A DNA stretch of 64,000 nt, taken from assembly GCA_025642075.2 (NCBI GenBank), contig JAODUO010000119.1, forward strand, positions 448,501 to 512,500, written 5' to 3'. Below are positions 35,546-64,000 of this stretch, piece by piece. Source of the stretch: Ridgeia piscesae (lineage: Eukaryota > Annelida > Polychaeta > Sabellida > Siboglinidae). The notes under the pieces are model-generated. The model was not told where the DNA came from. It searched no databases and was given only the letters and a program-made list of their open reading frames with translations. How positions within the stretch are numbered: the first letter of the stretch is position 1; each line of letters begins with the position of its first letter. The translations under genes were made by a program, and so were the position numbers.

Positions 35546-38500
35546 CACAAGGGCCTGCTTTAACCGCCAGTTGGCGCCAAGTGAAGGCTGGCACAGTCCC
35601 GCAGAACCAGGGATTGTTGCCTCGACATGGACGGGAAGATGGGGTGGTTTGCCTGGCCACAAGATAATCTGTTTGTTACATCTTTACTAGTCAGTTGGTA
35701 GACACTTGTGTGGCTAATGTCGCTAGTGACAAGGCAAGTCGTTCACCTCCATTGCATTGCTGCGTGCGAATCGACTACAAAGCAATGTCACCATGACGAC
35801 ACATCAGATATTGATACAATTAACCTGTTTGTTTTCTATAAACAGCAGTGAGCGTTTGTTCAAATTACGATGATTACTGGTTCTGCAATACTGGTATCTT
35901 ATTTGTGCTCAAGAGATACAAGCTCGTTGCCATGACGATGTTTGTTTTCAAATATCTAAAAGCACGACAGAGACCATATGTGATTGACATAATATTGGCA
36001 CAATTTATTTAGCTAGGCACAGAGAAGGGACTTTCTGTCGTTTCTGTGTAAATAATGTGGTTTGCTTTGTGCTGTTGATAGAACAGTGTGTCCAAATATC
36101 CCGGTGTTGGAGAAACTCCAAAAAGCTTAGATTGGTCTGAAGACAGACATTGCTGACTTGACATTTGCGTGCAGAGGTCCAGTAGTTCACCATAAGTAAG
36201 CTGCCCGGCATTTCATACACAGGGGCAACGGCTCAAGCCATGACCAGCATAACAAGTGTGCGTGTTCTGGAAGTGAGGATGTTCCTACTACTAGCTTTTA
36301 CTTTAAGACGGCAGTGATGAAAAGCAGGAAGATGGGACAGACGTTTTATATGTTGTAATCTCTAAAAAGTAACAGATTATTTAAAAGTAAGCTAAATGAA
36401 TTTCAGTCGTGAAACTACAGGATAACAAAGTGATTTAGTTTTGTAACATAGCAGATTTGTTAACACACATGACTGGCAGATTCTTTGATGGATTGACATA
36501 TAATAGCAAATTTGTTTACTAGCTTGCTTAGGGCATTGTACAAGCAGGGAAAGCAGAACTCGAGTGGAGAATCACCAGCGTTGCACAAGCGTAAACAACT
36601 GCTTGCTGCGTTTCTCCTAAAATCACAACATTTTCACATTAAAAACAATGTACAAATATTGTGGTGGTTTTCATTGTACGTATGTTCATGCTAAGGAATT
36701 AACGCTGAGAGTAACAGTAACAGATGTACATGGTAGGTTTAGTTGTTAGTATGGGCTGCTAGAATAATTATCTAGTCCAATTTTGTGTATGGTAAATATG
36801 TTTCCATAACATATGAATGTGAGTGAGTGACATTTATTTCAACCAAACACATTTTACATCATACATACAATGCATATATCAAAGAATACAAATTGTTAAG
36901 TGAATTATTTATGTCGCATGCATCTGATTAATAGTTTATGCAGTCAATAAACAGTCTGACTAGGTGCATTAATGCCTAGCCTGGCCAGAAGAAGACATAA
37001 GAAAATGTGATTACAGTTGACCATAATATTAGCTCTACGTTAAATTTATTTATTTGAATGGCCTAGCTGAAAGATGAGTGGCCGTCCAATATAAACTCGC
37101 CGAATAAGTCACGGGGAGGAAACAACGTGTCACGGAATTAGGCGATGTTGCTTTTACAGGTAATTTGTAGTGCCACCTGTTGGGAGTAAATGCAAACCAC
37201 TAGTTCTCAATCAACCCGGTAGAAGGGGCGAGATCGTCTTTCAGGCCCTTGAGAAAGTCACGTAGGCCGCATAGTGCGTGTAAGTGTATTTCCCGAATCA
37301 TGCCTTTCGAAATAGTTTCATTTGATCCAACTACGCAACAGGATATTCGTATGTTATTGTCAAAACGTTTGTATGTGTTTGCCGATTGTGTCATTATACG
37401 AGTGACAGGCGCTATGAATGGAATATCTCTTTTATCGCCCAGTCAAAGCGCCTGCAGATCCGTAATAAAATATACACATCGTCACCGGTGGCGATAATCA
37501 TCTGATAAGGCCTTAATATTAGCGAGTGGTAATGTCAACTGGAAATATTGTAAGTTGCAATAGTTGCAAGATCATTCATTACAGTTTAGTTAGACTGAGT
37601 CTGAATAGGCCAAATATATTATGTTAATTCCGATAATTGTGAAAAGAAAATTTTCAAATGGAATAGCGCGCCTGTACAATTTTTAAATTAATATTTATGA
37701 GCCCTTTTTTGCTTTAGCTTTTATTTTAGTGGCTTTCTATAGATAAAACATTACTGCAGTTGTCATTATAAAAATGATTGGCGATACCTTATTTTCTTAA
37801 CTTTAACAACCTCTTACACCCACCAAACTTATATCGCTTATATATACACTACTAAACTTATATCGCTTATATATACACCACTAACACCAGACAAGTACAT
37901 TGCTAAAACCTGAGTAGTGAGTACAAGTACGAGTACATCTTCTTAGGTACGAATACACTTTTTAAAATATTAAATAATACTGTACTTTAACATTATTTAT
38001 TAATCTAATTTATATTATAACTCATCCCTTTGGAATTAGGTGGTACCTAAATGGCTAAGCACCGTTGACATTCTACTAGTTATATACCTCAACTCTTGCA
38101 ACAACAAAGTTCATCAAGCAATATTCCAATTAACTTAATCTGACAATGTAGTAGATCTCTCTGCAATATGGGCATGTGGTATCACTGTCTTGATATATCT
38201 AAGAGTAGCATTGAGTCACCTACTAACTAGGAACATGTAAACCAATCATAAAGTATGTTTGACATTTGAGAAAACATTTTCCAATCTATTTGAGATACAA
38301 ATGAGTTGGCAATCAGCCAGATAACCTTAGCCCAGGGTCGATCCCTATCTCATAATTCTCATTTCAAGGGGAAAATGGGATGTGTCTCTGCTGAGTACCT
38401 TGTTTGTTCTGTGCTGGACTACCCTGTTATAACATCTACCCAAGATGCCTTATCTTCTATTTTGCATAACTCATGGCATTGTTGCTAGCTGTTCTTACAT

Positions 38501-39751
38501 GCTGACTGGTCCTGATAGCCTGTGTTCATCAGAAGCCCCCTCAGTCCTCCGGACTCCCCCTGGCTTGGGAGCACTTCTGCACTCTGCTGCCCATCAATTT
38601 ATCTGCCTATACTGCATGTTGCTCATGGACTCATTTTATGATGAACAGTTTCCTGTTCATTCAGATTTATCTTCCTTAAACACTGCCTTTTTATGAGTGT
38701 GTACATACTTGGAATTAGCAGCTCCTATGTTCAAAGCATTCTATCCAGAATATCTGTTATTTGTTAACAAAGTTGAGTTATCATTAATCATAGAAATGCT
38801 TATCAAAGATTGAGTGTACTGAATGTAATGATAGAAAGGTGGAATTCTATCTGAAATAACAAAGAATTTAATGTCTGTAACATTTAAATATTTCAGGAGT
38901 GTCATTTTATAGCTATATAGTGTAAATAAATATAATGTTCCCTGTATATAATATTATTAAGAAAGTACTCAGATGTACTCATAATAATGTACTCGTAAAA
39001 TATGAGTACAATGAGTATTCCATAACATCTGAGAACACAACATGTTTCTGGACATTTTAGGAAGGACCTGAAAACTGTTTTATCTAAACAGGACTTTACT
39101 TGATTGTTTACATAACTTTGTGCAATGTGAACTTTTTACATGCTGATCTGTTGTAACACATATACACTGTGTTGTAATATAATTTTTATATTTGTATTTT
39201 TCCCACTGACAGCACCATTGTAAGTACCTCTGAATCTACTACGTAGAGATATGTGGCATTTTAAAATTGATTAATAAATAAATTCTGGTTTTGTTCAAAT
39301 CCTAAGCTACCGTAAACAACCAGTAACCCTAAACTATATTACCTTAATCACAGAGCTGTGCCTAGCCACTGCCGATGATGTCCAGTTGCCAGCGAGTTAT
39401 GCATGAGTTTGTTAGAAATTATTTTATTTTGTAACCCAGTGTGTGTACAAAACTGTACACGTATACAATATAAGTGAGGAGAAATTTGGCATCTATAGGT
39501 TATCGTTTTCATAGTTAGTCAAAAAGTAAAACATTGCCTTTACTTTTATTTTTGTCATAAATAAAATCTTCGGAAACAAGAATCGTAACATAACATGATT
39601 GAATCCACGAACAAACCATATATTATACACCCTTTTTATCATTTGACAGAGCTGCTGAGAAACTGGTTATTTGGTGACTAGGTAAATTTACCAATTATGT
39701 TTACAGATTTGTAGATGAATGCAGACAAACTACCGTTGTATTTAAACAAAG
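35546..39751. other. Miro to COQ7 intergenic region
   Basis: This 4.2 kb stretch holds the Miro 3' UTR and the COQ7 promoter. A possible polyadenylation hexamer AATAAA is at 36946-36951; another lies near 37463, and neither can be confirmed. The remainder is AT-rich with short duplicated pieces, for example CTTATATCGCTTATATATACAC twice near 37.83-37.88 kb. No coding sequence was recognised. Confidence 0.6.
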
Positions 39752-42700
39752 ATGTCTGTTATCCTCGTCACTGGCATCTGTCGACGTCATCTCAGCTCTA
39801 TCGCCCGTAAGGCGCAGACGCGGGCTTTGATTGACCGAGTACTGCGGGTTGATCATGCGGGCGAGATCGGAGCTGTGAGGATCTACCAGGGTCAGTTGGC
39901 TGTGCTTGGGCGAACACAGGTCGGACCTGTCATTGATGTGAGTTGGGCTGGTTGATTTTTATCAGAAAGATATTTGTCTGATAAAATGTGATTCTAAATA
40001 TATGATTCTGGACAGTACATGTTGCGAAGGATGAGGGGATGTGTTGATATATTATATACGTTATGATAATCTTTTACATCACTTCATTTCACAAACTTGT
40101 ATGTACGAGATATTAATATGCTTTAGGACATTTTTATTGTAAAATAAGTTGCACCAGCATGATATTTTTAAATAATTAAGTACAAAATAAAACTAGTTGA
40201 GTCAGCACTGTGAATGAGTGACATATCTGGTCAATTCTTCATTATTATTCTCTCAAATACTCAGTTGTTGAATGGTATCATGAAATTGTTATCATGTCAG
40301 TGATGATGACATCTATTCCATGTGTCTCGGCAGCATCTACTGGATCAAGAGAGGGTCCATGCAGCCAAGTTTGAGGAACTCATTCCTAAGTATCGTGCCA
40401 GACCAACGGTGCTTCTCCCAGTGTGGAATGTGGCTGGGTTCCTTCTTGGTACGTATACAGAAAGCTCAGCATTCCATGCAAGAATAAGGACCGAGTGGAG
40501 GAGTTGAGGACTGAGATGAGGACTGAGTGGAGGAGTTGAAGCCTGAGATGAGGACTGAGTGGAGGAGTTGAAGCCTGAGATGAGGACTGAGTGGAGGAGT
40601 TGAAGCCTGAGATGAGGACTGAGTGGAGGAATTGAGGACTGAGTGGAGGAGTTGAAGCCTGAGATGAGGACTGAGTGGAGGAGTTGAGGACAGAGTGGAG
40701 GAGTTGAGGACTGAGTGGAGGAGTAGAGGACTGAGTGGAGGAGTTGAGGACAGAGTGGAGGAGTTGAGGACTGAGTGGAGGAGTTGAGGACTGAGTGGAG
40801 GAGTTGAGGACAGAGTGGAGGAGTTGAGTACTGAGTGGAGGAGTAGAGGACTGAGTGGAGGAGTTGAAGCCTGAGATGAGGACTGAGTGGAGGAGTAGAG
40901 GACTGAGTGGAGGAGTTGAGGACAGAGTTGAGGACTGAGTGGAGGAGTAGAGGACTGAGTGGAGGAGTTGAGGACAGAGTGGAGGAGTAGAGGACTGAGT
41001 GGAGGAGTTGAGGACTGGGTGGAGGAGTAGATGACTGAGTGGAGTAGTTGATGACCGAGTGGAGGAGTTGAGGATTGAGTGGAGCATGTTTTGTTGGCAG
41101 GAGCTGGCAGTGCTCTGCTGGGCAAGGAGGCAGCCATGGCATGCACGGTGGCAGTGGAGACAGCCATTGGTGAACATTATGATGGGTAAGGCTTTCTAAC
41201 AGATCTGTGTGAACTCTACACACAAACACAGTTGTTCATTGACCACATCGTCTAGCTTTTTTCAGTGTACTTTCTGTAAGATACAGTTCTAGATTTTCAC
41301 ATGTAAGGTAAAGGATGTTATTTGGTATTTTTGTTTGAAGTCATGATTTAAAACCAATATTATTATACTCAACTTTGGCGAAATCAAGCCACATGTTTCT
41401 GTTATTCTCGAACATTTCCCATTTCAATGGGGGAAAGTGGACCAAAACAGAGAGGAGCCATTCTTAACATGCATACCAGTTATAGTTGGTTCATTACTTA
41501 AAATATGAAAAACGTTACTGTCACAAAAAGGTAAGGTTTTAGATACATTGGACTTGATGAAGAAACTTGTTGCTACTGGGCTGTTGTAGACAGCTGAGGA
41601 CCCTGATGGCTGACGGCCCAGATGGGGCAGACAGACACAAGGAAATCATCCAGGTAACAGACACACAACACTTGGTGCTGCTGCAACTGATAGTGAGGTG
41701 CCAGCTCCTAGGTTTTATAAAAAAAAATCATTTAATATTACGTTCTTATGGCCACAACATGCATGTTGAAGGTTTACTGTTTGCCATTTTGCGTTAAGTT
41801 ACGTTATTAAGCTCAGAGCGATGTTTGCAAATTGAAAGATTCCGCCTGCAACATGTTCAAATGGTAAACAAAAACAAAATTGATTGGCAATGCCGAAGCG
41901 AGTAGATTTAACCGCAATACCCTTTGATGTTTAACTTTCCCACATTCTAGACAGCAGCCTTCCCATTACAATAATTATTGCTCAGCCATTTCCCGGGCTG
42001 AGGTGCTGGCAACCTCCCTTTAGGTGAAACTTACTGCTGTCACTCAGGCTTTGTCAGACACAGGTTCTCTCTCGTGTAAATTAGCAGCCATTAAAATTAT
42101 GTATTGCTCTTGATACTAGAATTGATCTTTGGTGGTAGAATTGCCAATTACTTTGCAATTATGTTCGTATTGTATAAAATCCGATTCTGAACAAGTAAAC
42201 GTATGATTATGGTCACCGAGCAGCTTAATTATGGAAGACCCTGGAAGAACACTTTAGTTCCTCATTCAAGGCAACAGCATCAGCAGACTCACTGCTAATG
42301 ACGACCAGTCCTGGTGGATTATCAATAATGGAACAGACAAGACAAGCAATCCTAAGAACTAGATGTACTATATAAGAGAAAACACACACATTTTTAAACC
42401 ACTTTCTATGTGTGAATCTGGCATAAATTTTTTCAGTCTGTTACTTGCTATTTTTGCAGGTGATAAAGAAATTTCGTGATGAAGAACTGGACCACCTGGA
42501 GACTGGGCTAGAGCATGATGCTGAGAAGGTAACTTGATCACTTCATCAAACTAAATTAAACTGCTATGGAGCTTGTCTAAGGGTTTATTTTTATGGCATG
42601 TGTCCAGAGAATTGGGAGTATAATGTTCTGCTTAGATTGCTGTTACACCATTCAACCTCAGAGTAGAGTAAAAGTCAATTGGATACACTGTGTATGTATC

Positions 42701-42822
42701 GTCACTTTACTGCACTACAGTAATAATAAATGTTTACATTCTAGGCACCGCTGTACGATGTCATGAATAAAACCATACAGGCTGGATGTAAAGTAGCGAT
42801 CTGGCTCGCAGAGAGAGTATGA
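39752..42822 (+). CDS. COQ7: COQ7, 5-demethoxyubiquinone hydroxylase, complete, 6 exons
   Basis: Exons 39752-39937, 40334-40448, 41101-41185, 41590-41653, 42460-42528 and 42745-42822 are all GT-AG and in phase, giving 198 codons. COQ7 hydroxylates demethoxyubiquinone, the penultimate step of ubiquinone synthesis, at the matrix face of the inner mitochondrial membrane. The six di-iron ligands of the ferritin-like family are in place: Glu38 (VDHAGEIGA), Glu68 and His71 (DQERVHAAKF), Glu120 (AVETAIGEH), Glu159 and His162 (RDEELDHLETG). The N-terminal 28 residues are rich in Arg and hydrophobics without acidic residues, as expected of a mitochondrial presequence. The mature domain starts at about RALIDRVLRVDHAGE. 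The protein is slightly shorter than typical vertebrate forms, mainly in the presequence. Confidence 0.97.
40484..41086 (+). repeat. 20-bp purine-rich minisatellite filling COQ7 intron 2
   Basis: About 28 copies of GAGGACTGAGTGGAGGAGTT, with GAAGCCTGAGAT insertions. The array starts about 36 bp after the exon 2 donor and stops about 15 bp before the exon 3 acceptor, so it is nearly the whole intron. The remaining pyrimidine tract is the short TGTTTTGTTGGCAG. Confidence 0.95.
41697..42014 (+). mobile_element. MITE-like element, copy 2
   Basis: It begins GGTGCCAGCTCCT and ends GAGGTGCTGGCAACC, imperfect inverted termini matching copy 1 at 14695. The interior blocks AAATGGTAAACAAAA, AATTGATTGGCAAT and TTAACCGCA occur in the same order. 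This copy is about 60 bp longer. It lies in COQ7 intron 4, starting about 45 bp after exon 4. Confidence 0.6.
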
Positions 42823-44291
42823 CAGCGGAGACGAACGCGACACGATGTCGAATGTGATTGGTTGATATCTACGTGGACTGGACTATACACTGAGATACTT
42901 CTCAAGTTGTTGGAATGTCCCCGGTGTATTGTGTGCCAAGTCACCAGACTGAGTGGTAGCAGGTGGTGTATACAGCAGATGAGGACTGGAGGATGAACAG
43001 CTGGCACCAGGTGCTGTTTTGTGCACACAGGTGAATTTTACGGAAACCAAACTGCCACGTGGCGAACAGAAAGTTTGTTTATGTTTTTAGATTCATTGTG
43101 GTTTGACATTAAACTGATGTATATGATGTTACATATGTTATGGAGCGATGTATTGTGAATTTAGTCTGGATAGAAATATCTGGTTGGCAAAGAAACCGAA
43201 TGTTGTGGTTCTGTCACAGTGATTATTTTGATTCGGATACCTAAAACCAAACCGGTCTTCAGCTGTCCGTACATAACATACAATACATAAAAATTATTAT
43301 TTTTAGTGTAAAAATAGACAGCGCTGTGTACTGTGTGTATTTAGCACTGTGGGCACGTTAGGTGACAAAAACATACAGTACATACATTAATTCCGTACGT
43401 AAAATAATTATTTTTGTAAATGGTATTTGAATATATTGTGGCATGTGCAGCGTCAGGTTAACTGGCATTTGCATGTGTACTGCAATTCCAACAGATCAGT
43501 ACTGAACGTGTATATATATTATATACATATATATCGTGCAATGAAAGGAAACTCCATGCACAAGATACCACAGTTGGAATTATTGTATTTGTCAGTTGAC
43601 AAATGTTCATTTTCTCACCAAAGCATGGATTTCTAACTGTTGAAGACATTGGCATTGTTTGCGATTTTTGTTTCTTCAGTGGAAACAGTTTCTATTTGTT
43701 TGTGAAATCCTTGAATGAGCCGTCAACGGGAGAGCAGACAATTATGTTTATTGTATACATACATAATTGTTCATTGTATACATTTTTACATAAGATGCTT
43801 ATATTAAACACTAAATCAACAAAGTCAGGAAGCTAAGTGTGCGTCTTAGTGTAATGCAGTTTATGTGCTTTTAATCAACCTAGTTCAAAAACATCACTTA
43901 ACATGAATTAATAAAATAAATACCTGATTAGAAGTACTCATTCGTAAATCAAATTGAACTTAGAAATAGTACACATCATGTATAGAATAATTAAAGTACC
44001 CATCACCATTTAAAATAACAGACAGTACCAAGCTGAAGGAATAGTTCCATATCAGTGATCTGTATACACAGTACACAACAGAGAAATACTCAACACAGAA
44101 AACAAACGATAAGTATTTAAAACATTACTAGTTTGTATTGCTTAGTTTAGCCTGTAAAGCAATGTGTTGTTCTACCATTTGCGTGTATTGAAAAAGCCAA
44201 TACTGACAGAAACGTATTTATGGTTCTGCCAAGTCAACCAGGAGTTTCGCCAGTGTTAAAAAGTGGTCACTGTAGTGCCACGTTCCAGTGG
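42823..44291. other. COQ7/PCYT2 tail-to-tail intergenic region
   Basis: This 1.47 kb stretch contains both 3' UTRs. On the minus strand an AATAAA hexamer lies near 43746-43751, about 540 bp after the PCYT2 stop, as a candidate signal. On the plus strand overlapping AATAAA hexamers occur near 43911. The segment 43221-43300 is duplicated at 44479-44558. Confidence 0.55.
43221..43300 (+). repeat. 80-bp dispersed direct repeat, copy 1
   Basis: GATTATTTTGATTCGGATAC and the following 60 bp recur with few changes at 44479-44558, in the same orientation and 1.26 kb apart. Copy 1 lies in the COQ7 3' region and copy 2 in the last PCYT2 intron. Confidence 0.85.
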
Positions 44292-60569
<16,278 letters not shown>

Positions 60570-63500
60570 GTCACTTCACCTGCCAGATTGGATGAAACAG
60601 AACTACACATAAACAACAGTCCCTGGCGGATGCTGGCTGCTGGCTAAGGAATAATTGTAAGTAAAAGATAAAGAACATTAAGGTGTAATTGAAATGCCTG
60701 AACAACCATTCCCCGAATAATTATAAGAACATACCATTTAGAAGATATGTGACCATGATTTTATGAGCATGGAGCCATGGTATAATGTAAATAACTTTTT
60801 TATCTTGAGCATCATTGACCACTAGGTGCTGCCATATTACACTTAAGCTGCATTTAGTTTCACTAGCCATTCAATGTAAATTTTTGATTTATTTGCAAAT
60901 TACTTCATTAATAGACATTTCTGTGCTAAAACAAGAATACGGTGTCATATTACATATGGTAGGCATTATACAGATCAACAAATCATTTGTATACGTGTTC
61001 AAAATTGAACGGTGAAATTATATTACAATGATTTACAACCAGTGAAATAATTTCAAATGCCACATTAGTTGGTCCTCGTTAATATTCATGAAGTAATGAA
61101 GTGCAAATTTGTATGCGAAATGGAGTTTATTTCCTATCAAACTCAAATAAACAAAGTACATACGTTTTGTCATGCAGCTTCAGCAAATTGAATCTCTCTG
61201 TGTAATAATTTGAAACACATTCACACAGGAATCCATTAGGAAATTTTCAAACTGATGGAAATTCCCAAATCTGAATATTGCACTCATTTGTTATAAATCA
61301 TAATTTAATTTAGCTTTTTTATTCCATACATGCATACAACTGATTTATTGATCAATATAACACCTACCATAAATAATATGGCTCCATATTCTTGTTTTCG
61401 TGCAGTAATGTCTATTAATGAAGTAAATCGGAATAAAAAACTACAATTTACACTGAATAGATATAGATAGGAGCGACGTGTAGTCGAACTAAATTAAGTT
61501 TAAACGTAATATGGTGGTGCCCATAAATCAAATATATCCAAAAGTTTGAAAACATATATAAAAATACTACAGCTCCATGCTCATCCAATTATGGTCACGT
61601 ATCTTCTAAATGGTATGTTCATATCTTTGGGTAACGGTTTTTCAAGCGTTTCAGACCCCCTTAATTGCAGACCAAATTTAAAACTTTCATTTTGCATACA
61701 AATAGATAGCAACCTTAACAATGTTCCTTGACTAAATCCCAAATGTATTTTTGTTGTGGGATTTGGACAAATCTCTTACATTACTATTTTGAAACAGTAA
61801 TTTTTTAATGTTTTTTATGCATTCCAATATTCCCTCAGTCTTTGTCATGTAATCATCGCTACACTATAATTATCTTATTGTGAAATATCTATATATATAT
61901 TTATGTTGTCAGAGGAAGACAGCATTTAACATGCCATACCTTCATAAGACTACACCATGGCCCATGTTCAGCAAAACTTAATTTTTAAAACAACTGCTTA
62001 ATATACATGTTGCAATTTCTTGATGGTATTGCATAATAAAAAATTATTTCATTTTATAAGGCTTTCAATACTTGCCTTACCGTTAAGCCTAAGGATTTAG
62101 CCAGCTTAGGCTTTAGTTAGTACCCACTTAGCCTTAGCTTGGACCTGGTTTAGTTGGTCACTTGGGCAAGACTTGGTGGCACGATAATCGATGGACAAAT
62201 TTTTTTTGTGTGGAATGAATTTTTGATGCTCATGAACTTCAGACACCAATTAATCAGTAGCACTGGGATTGTGTATAGTCTCTTCCATGCCTTGGAGCAG
62301 GGCCAGTAGCTTTGGAATGGGACTGTGGGATTGGGTAATTAGTTGACTCGGTCAATCACCGAGATTCACACACTCGTCAACTTCGTAAGTCCGTTGTCGC
62401 GCTTCCATTCGGGCATTACAAACTATCCGTCTGACGGTTCTGTGCATGAGCAATAAATGTAAAATCATCAATGTGCAGTGAAGCGCAAAGCATTTATGAT
62501 ATAAATACCACCGCTTGTTCATTAACTATCCTGTAGTGAGTTATGTGAAGAGTTGCTTAAAATGTTGTCCAATACAATAAAACATTACGTTTGTTTAAAT
62601 CACTGTCACGAATTATGGCGCACTGCAGTCACGTGATTTGCGCTTGCTATCAAAACATGTTTGCCTCGTGTTAATTTGCGACCAATAACTGCTGAAAGGT
62701 TATATATATATATATCCTTGTGCTCATAGTGGCCGATATATATCAGACTAAAGATATAGTTAATATGAGATACAGCTGGAAGTGTTAACGTAACCCAGAT
62801 ACTTTTCACGCCCAGAATAAAATGTAAACGCTACTCCGTAACACTAACCACTTTTAAACAAGTAGCTTATTTTACGCACAAAACGTCTGCATTTGTGTTC
62901 TATTTGTCTGTGCATGAGTTATCAATATCGTATAACACTCACTATTGATATGACATGGTTTAGCTTTCCAATGCCGCTGAACAAGTTATGTCTTAACTGA
63001 AATTATCATAACGGTGGCGCTTTCCCCCCTTTCGGAGTGCCATCTGCGGGACATTATATCAAATACGCAAGAGGGCGCTACTGGGAGACCACTGAGCCCG
63101 CTTATACGATGCGCGGTCGCTGCATAGCAATGCGTTTGCAATTCTCATAGATTATCAAACGGTAATAACGTTCAAAACTCAATTTATGTGTCCATTTAGC
63201 GACATATTTATAGATGGCATCATTCTTTTTACTCAGACACAGAAAAGGTATATTCCGTCGTCACTATTTTAAGGGTACTTTGTTAGGTATCAGTCGTATG
63301 GTATGGTATTGGAATTGGTAATAATGCAATCGCAGATAGGCATGCCTACTGGCTACTGTAAGAGATAGAATTATAAATTACATATCTGGACATCAAAGGA
63401 AGGAACCGGATTGGCGATGGACAAACGAATGGATTGAGCAGCTTTAATTAATGTATCATTAACATATTTGTGCCCATGCTGTAAAGTAGGTCTGATCAAA

Positions 63501-64000
63501 ACTATATATAAAAAGTTATGTTCCCGTTTCCATGGTAACAACAATTACAACACTCAAGAACTAAACATTTTAAATATGGCGATCTGGATTGGATGGTCTG
63601 AGCTGGAACTGGTGACCCGGAGTGGCTGATGAATGACATCCTTCATGTCTAGGTCAGTGGCAGTAAACACACGCAAGAAACATCTAATTTTGTATAATAA
63701 TATACATATATGTAATTTTATTATTTTATTTTGAAATTAAATAATGATATGTAATTGTAAATGCAACATTTCCACATTTGTTTACATTACTCTGAAGAAA
63801 AAGCATAAAACCAATACGTTTTTATACGGATTATGTGGAATATCCAGGAGAATGCAACAATCCTTAGCAGATGGCCATGTCAGTTTAAAGCCTTATATTA
63901 AAAACGTGTGTAGACCAGCTGTATGGGGAGATGCATAGACGTGGGAAATAAAATGATCAAATTCCAATTGTTTGTGTTCGTATATGCAGATGTGACATAC
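60570..64000. other. PCYT2 upstream region, no gene seen
   Basis: This 3.4 kb region holds the PCYT2 promoter (minus direction) and the foldback element at 60.7-61.65 kb. The stretch 62.0-64.0 kb is AT-rich with a few GC-richer patches (63.0-63.1 kb). No domain, long credible frame or RNA gene was recognised, and no promoter motif can be defended. Confidence 0.6.
60685..61655. mobile_element. Foldback (long inverted repeat) element
   Basis: Arm 60685-60948 and the reverse complement of arm 61384-61655 align over about 265 bp. Shared blocks include CTCCATGCTCAT (or the GAGCATGGAG reverse), ATCTTCTAAATGGTATGTTC, CCATATTAC and GTCTATTAATGAAGTAA. The loop is about 435 bp with no coding potential. 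A single-arm relative is at 2.5-2.77 kb, showing that it is dispersed. Confidence 0.75.

Noticed and set aside
40345..41229. Minus-strand frames of 230-290 codons rich in STQSSTPPLSP
   Set aside because: They lie antisense to COQ7 exons and its 20-bp intron array; repeat artefact.

Overview
This is animal (metazoan) nuclear DNA. Coding sequence is split into short exons with spliceosomal introns. Introns are filled with tandem minisatellites, truncated LINEs, SINE-like pieces and foldback elements, and no bacterial features are present. The protein sequences look like a marine invertebrate, with a weak lean to a lophotrochozoan such as a mollusc. An invertebrate deuterostome such as amphioxus is not excluded, and the species cannot be named from the sequence.

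Four genes are supported. (1) Positions 694-9876, minus strand: the 5' part of a WD40-repeat gene that runs off the left edge; one internal exon was not found. (2) Positions 12813-35545, plus strand: a complete mitochondrial Rho GTPase Miro (RHOT) gene. Its 20 exons join in phase to give 616 codons, with GTPase, two EF-hands, GTPase and a C-terminal membrane anchor. (3) Positions 39752-42822, plus strand: a complete six-exon COQ7, the di-iron hydroxylase of ubiquinone synthesis, 198 codons. (4) Positions 44292-60569, minus strand: PCYT2, ethanolamine-phosphate cytidylyltransferase, 14 firm exons plus one uncertain small exon. The WD40 gene and Miro are head to head, Miro and COQ7 are in tandem, and COQ7 and PCYT2 are tail to tail. 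Miro, COQ7 and PCYT2 all serve mitochondria or membranes, but nothing in the sequence shows shared regulation.

The most striking feature is the tandem-repeat load: at least a dozen minisatellite arrays with units of about 14-53 bp, mostly inside introns. Two arrays in Miro were seeded by an exon end. A 43-bp array repeats the last bases of exon 11 with its splice donor about 60 times. A 53-bp array repeats the last nine codons of exon 17 between an acceptor and a donor about 35 times. PCYT2 contains an AT-AC intron with U12-type donor and branch-point sequences, splitting the codon for the first His of its second HxGH motif, and two GC-AG introns. All three are required by reading phase.

The remaining sequence is AT-rich intron and intergenic DNA with decayed transposable elements. 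These include LINE reverse-transcriptase fragments at about 32.1, 46.6-47.4, 52.5 and 58.2 kb, a long-inverted-repeat element at 60.7-61.65 kb with a relative at 2.6 kb, and a MITE-like pair at 14.7 and 41.7 kb. No rRNA gene, convincing functional tRNA gene or CRISPR array was seen.
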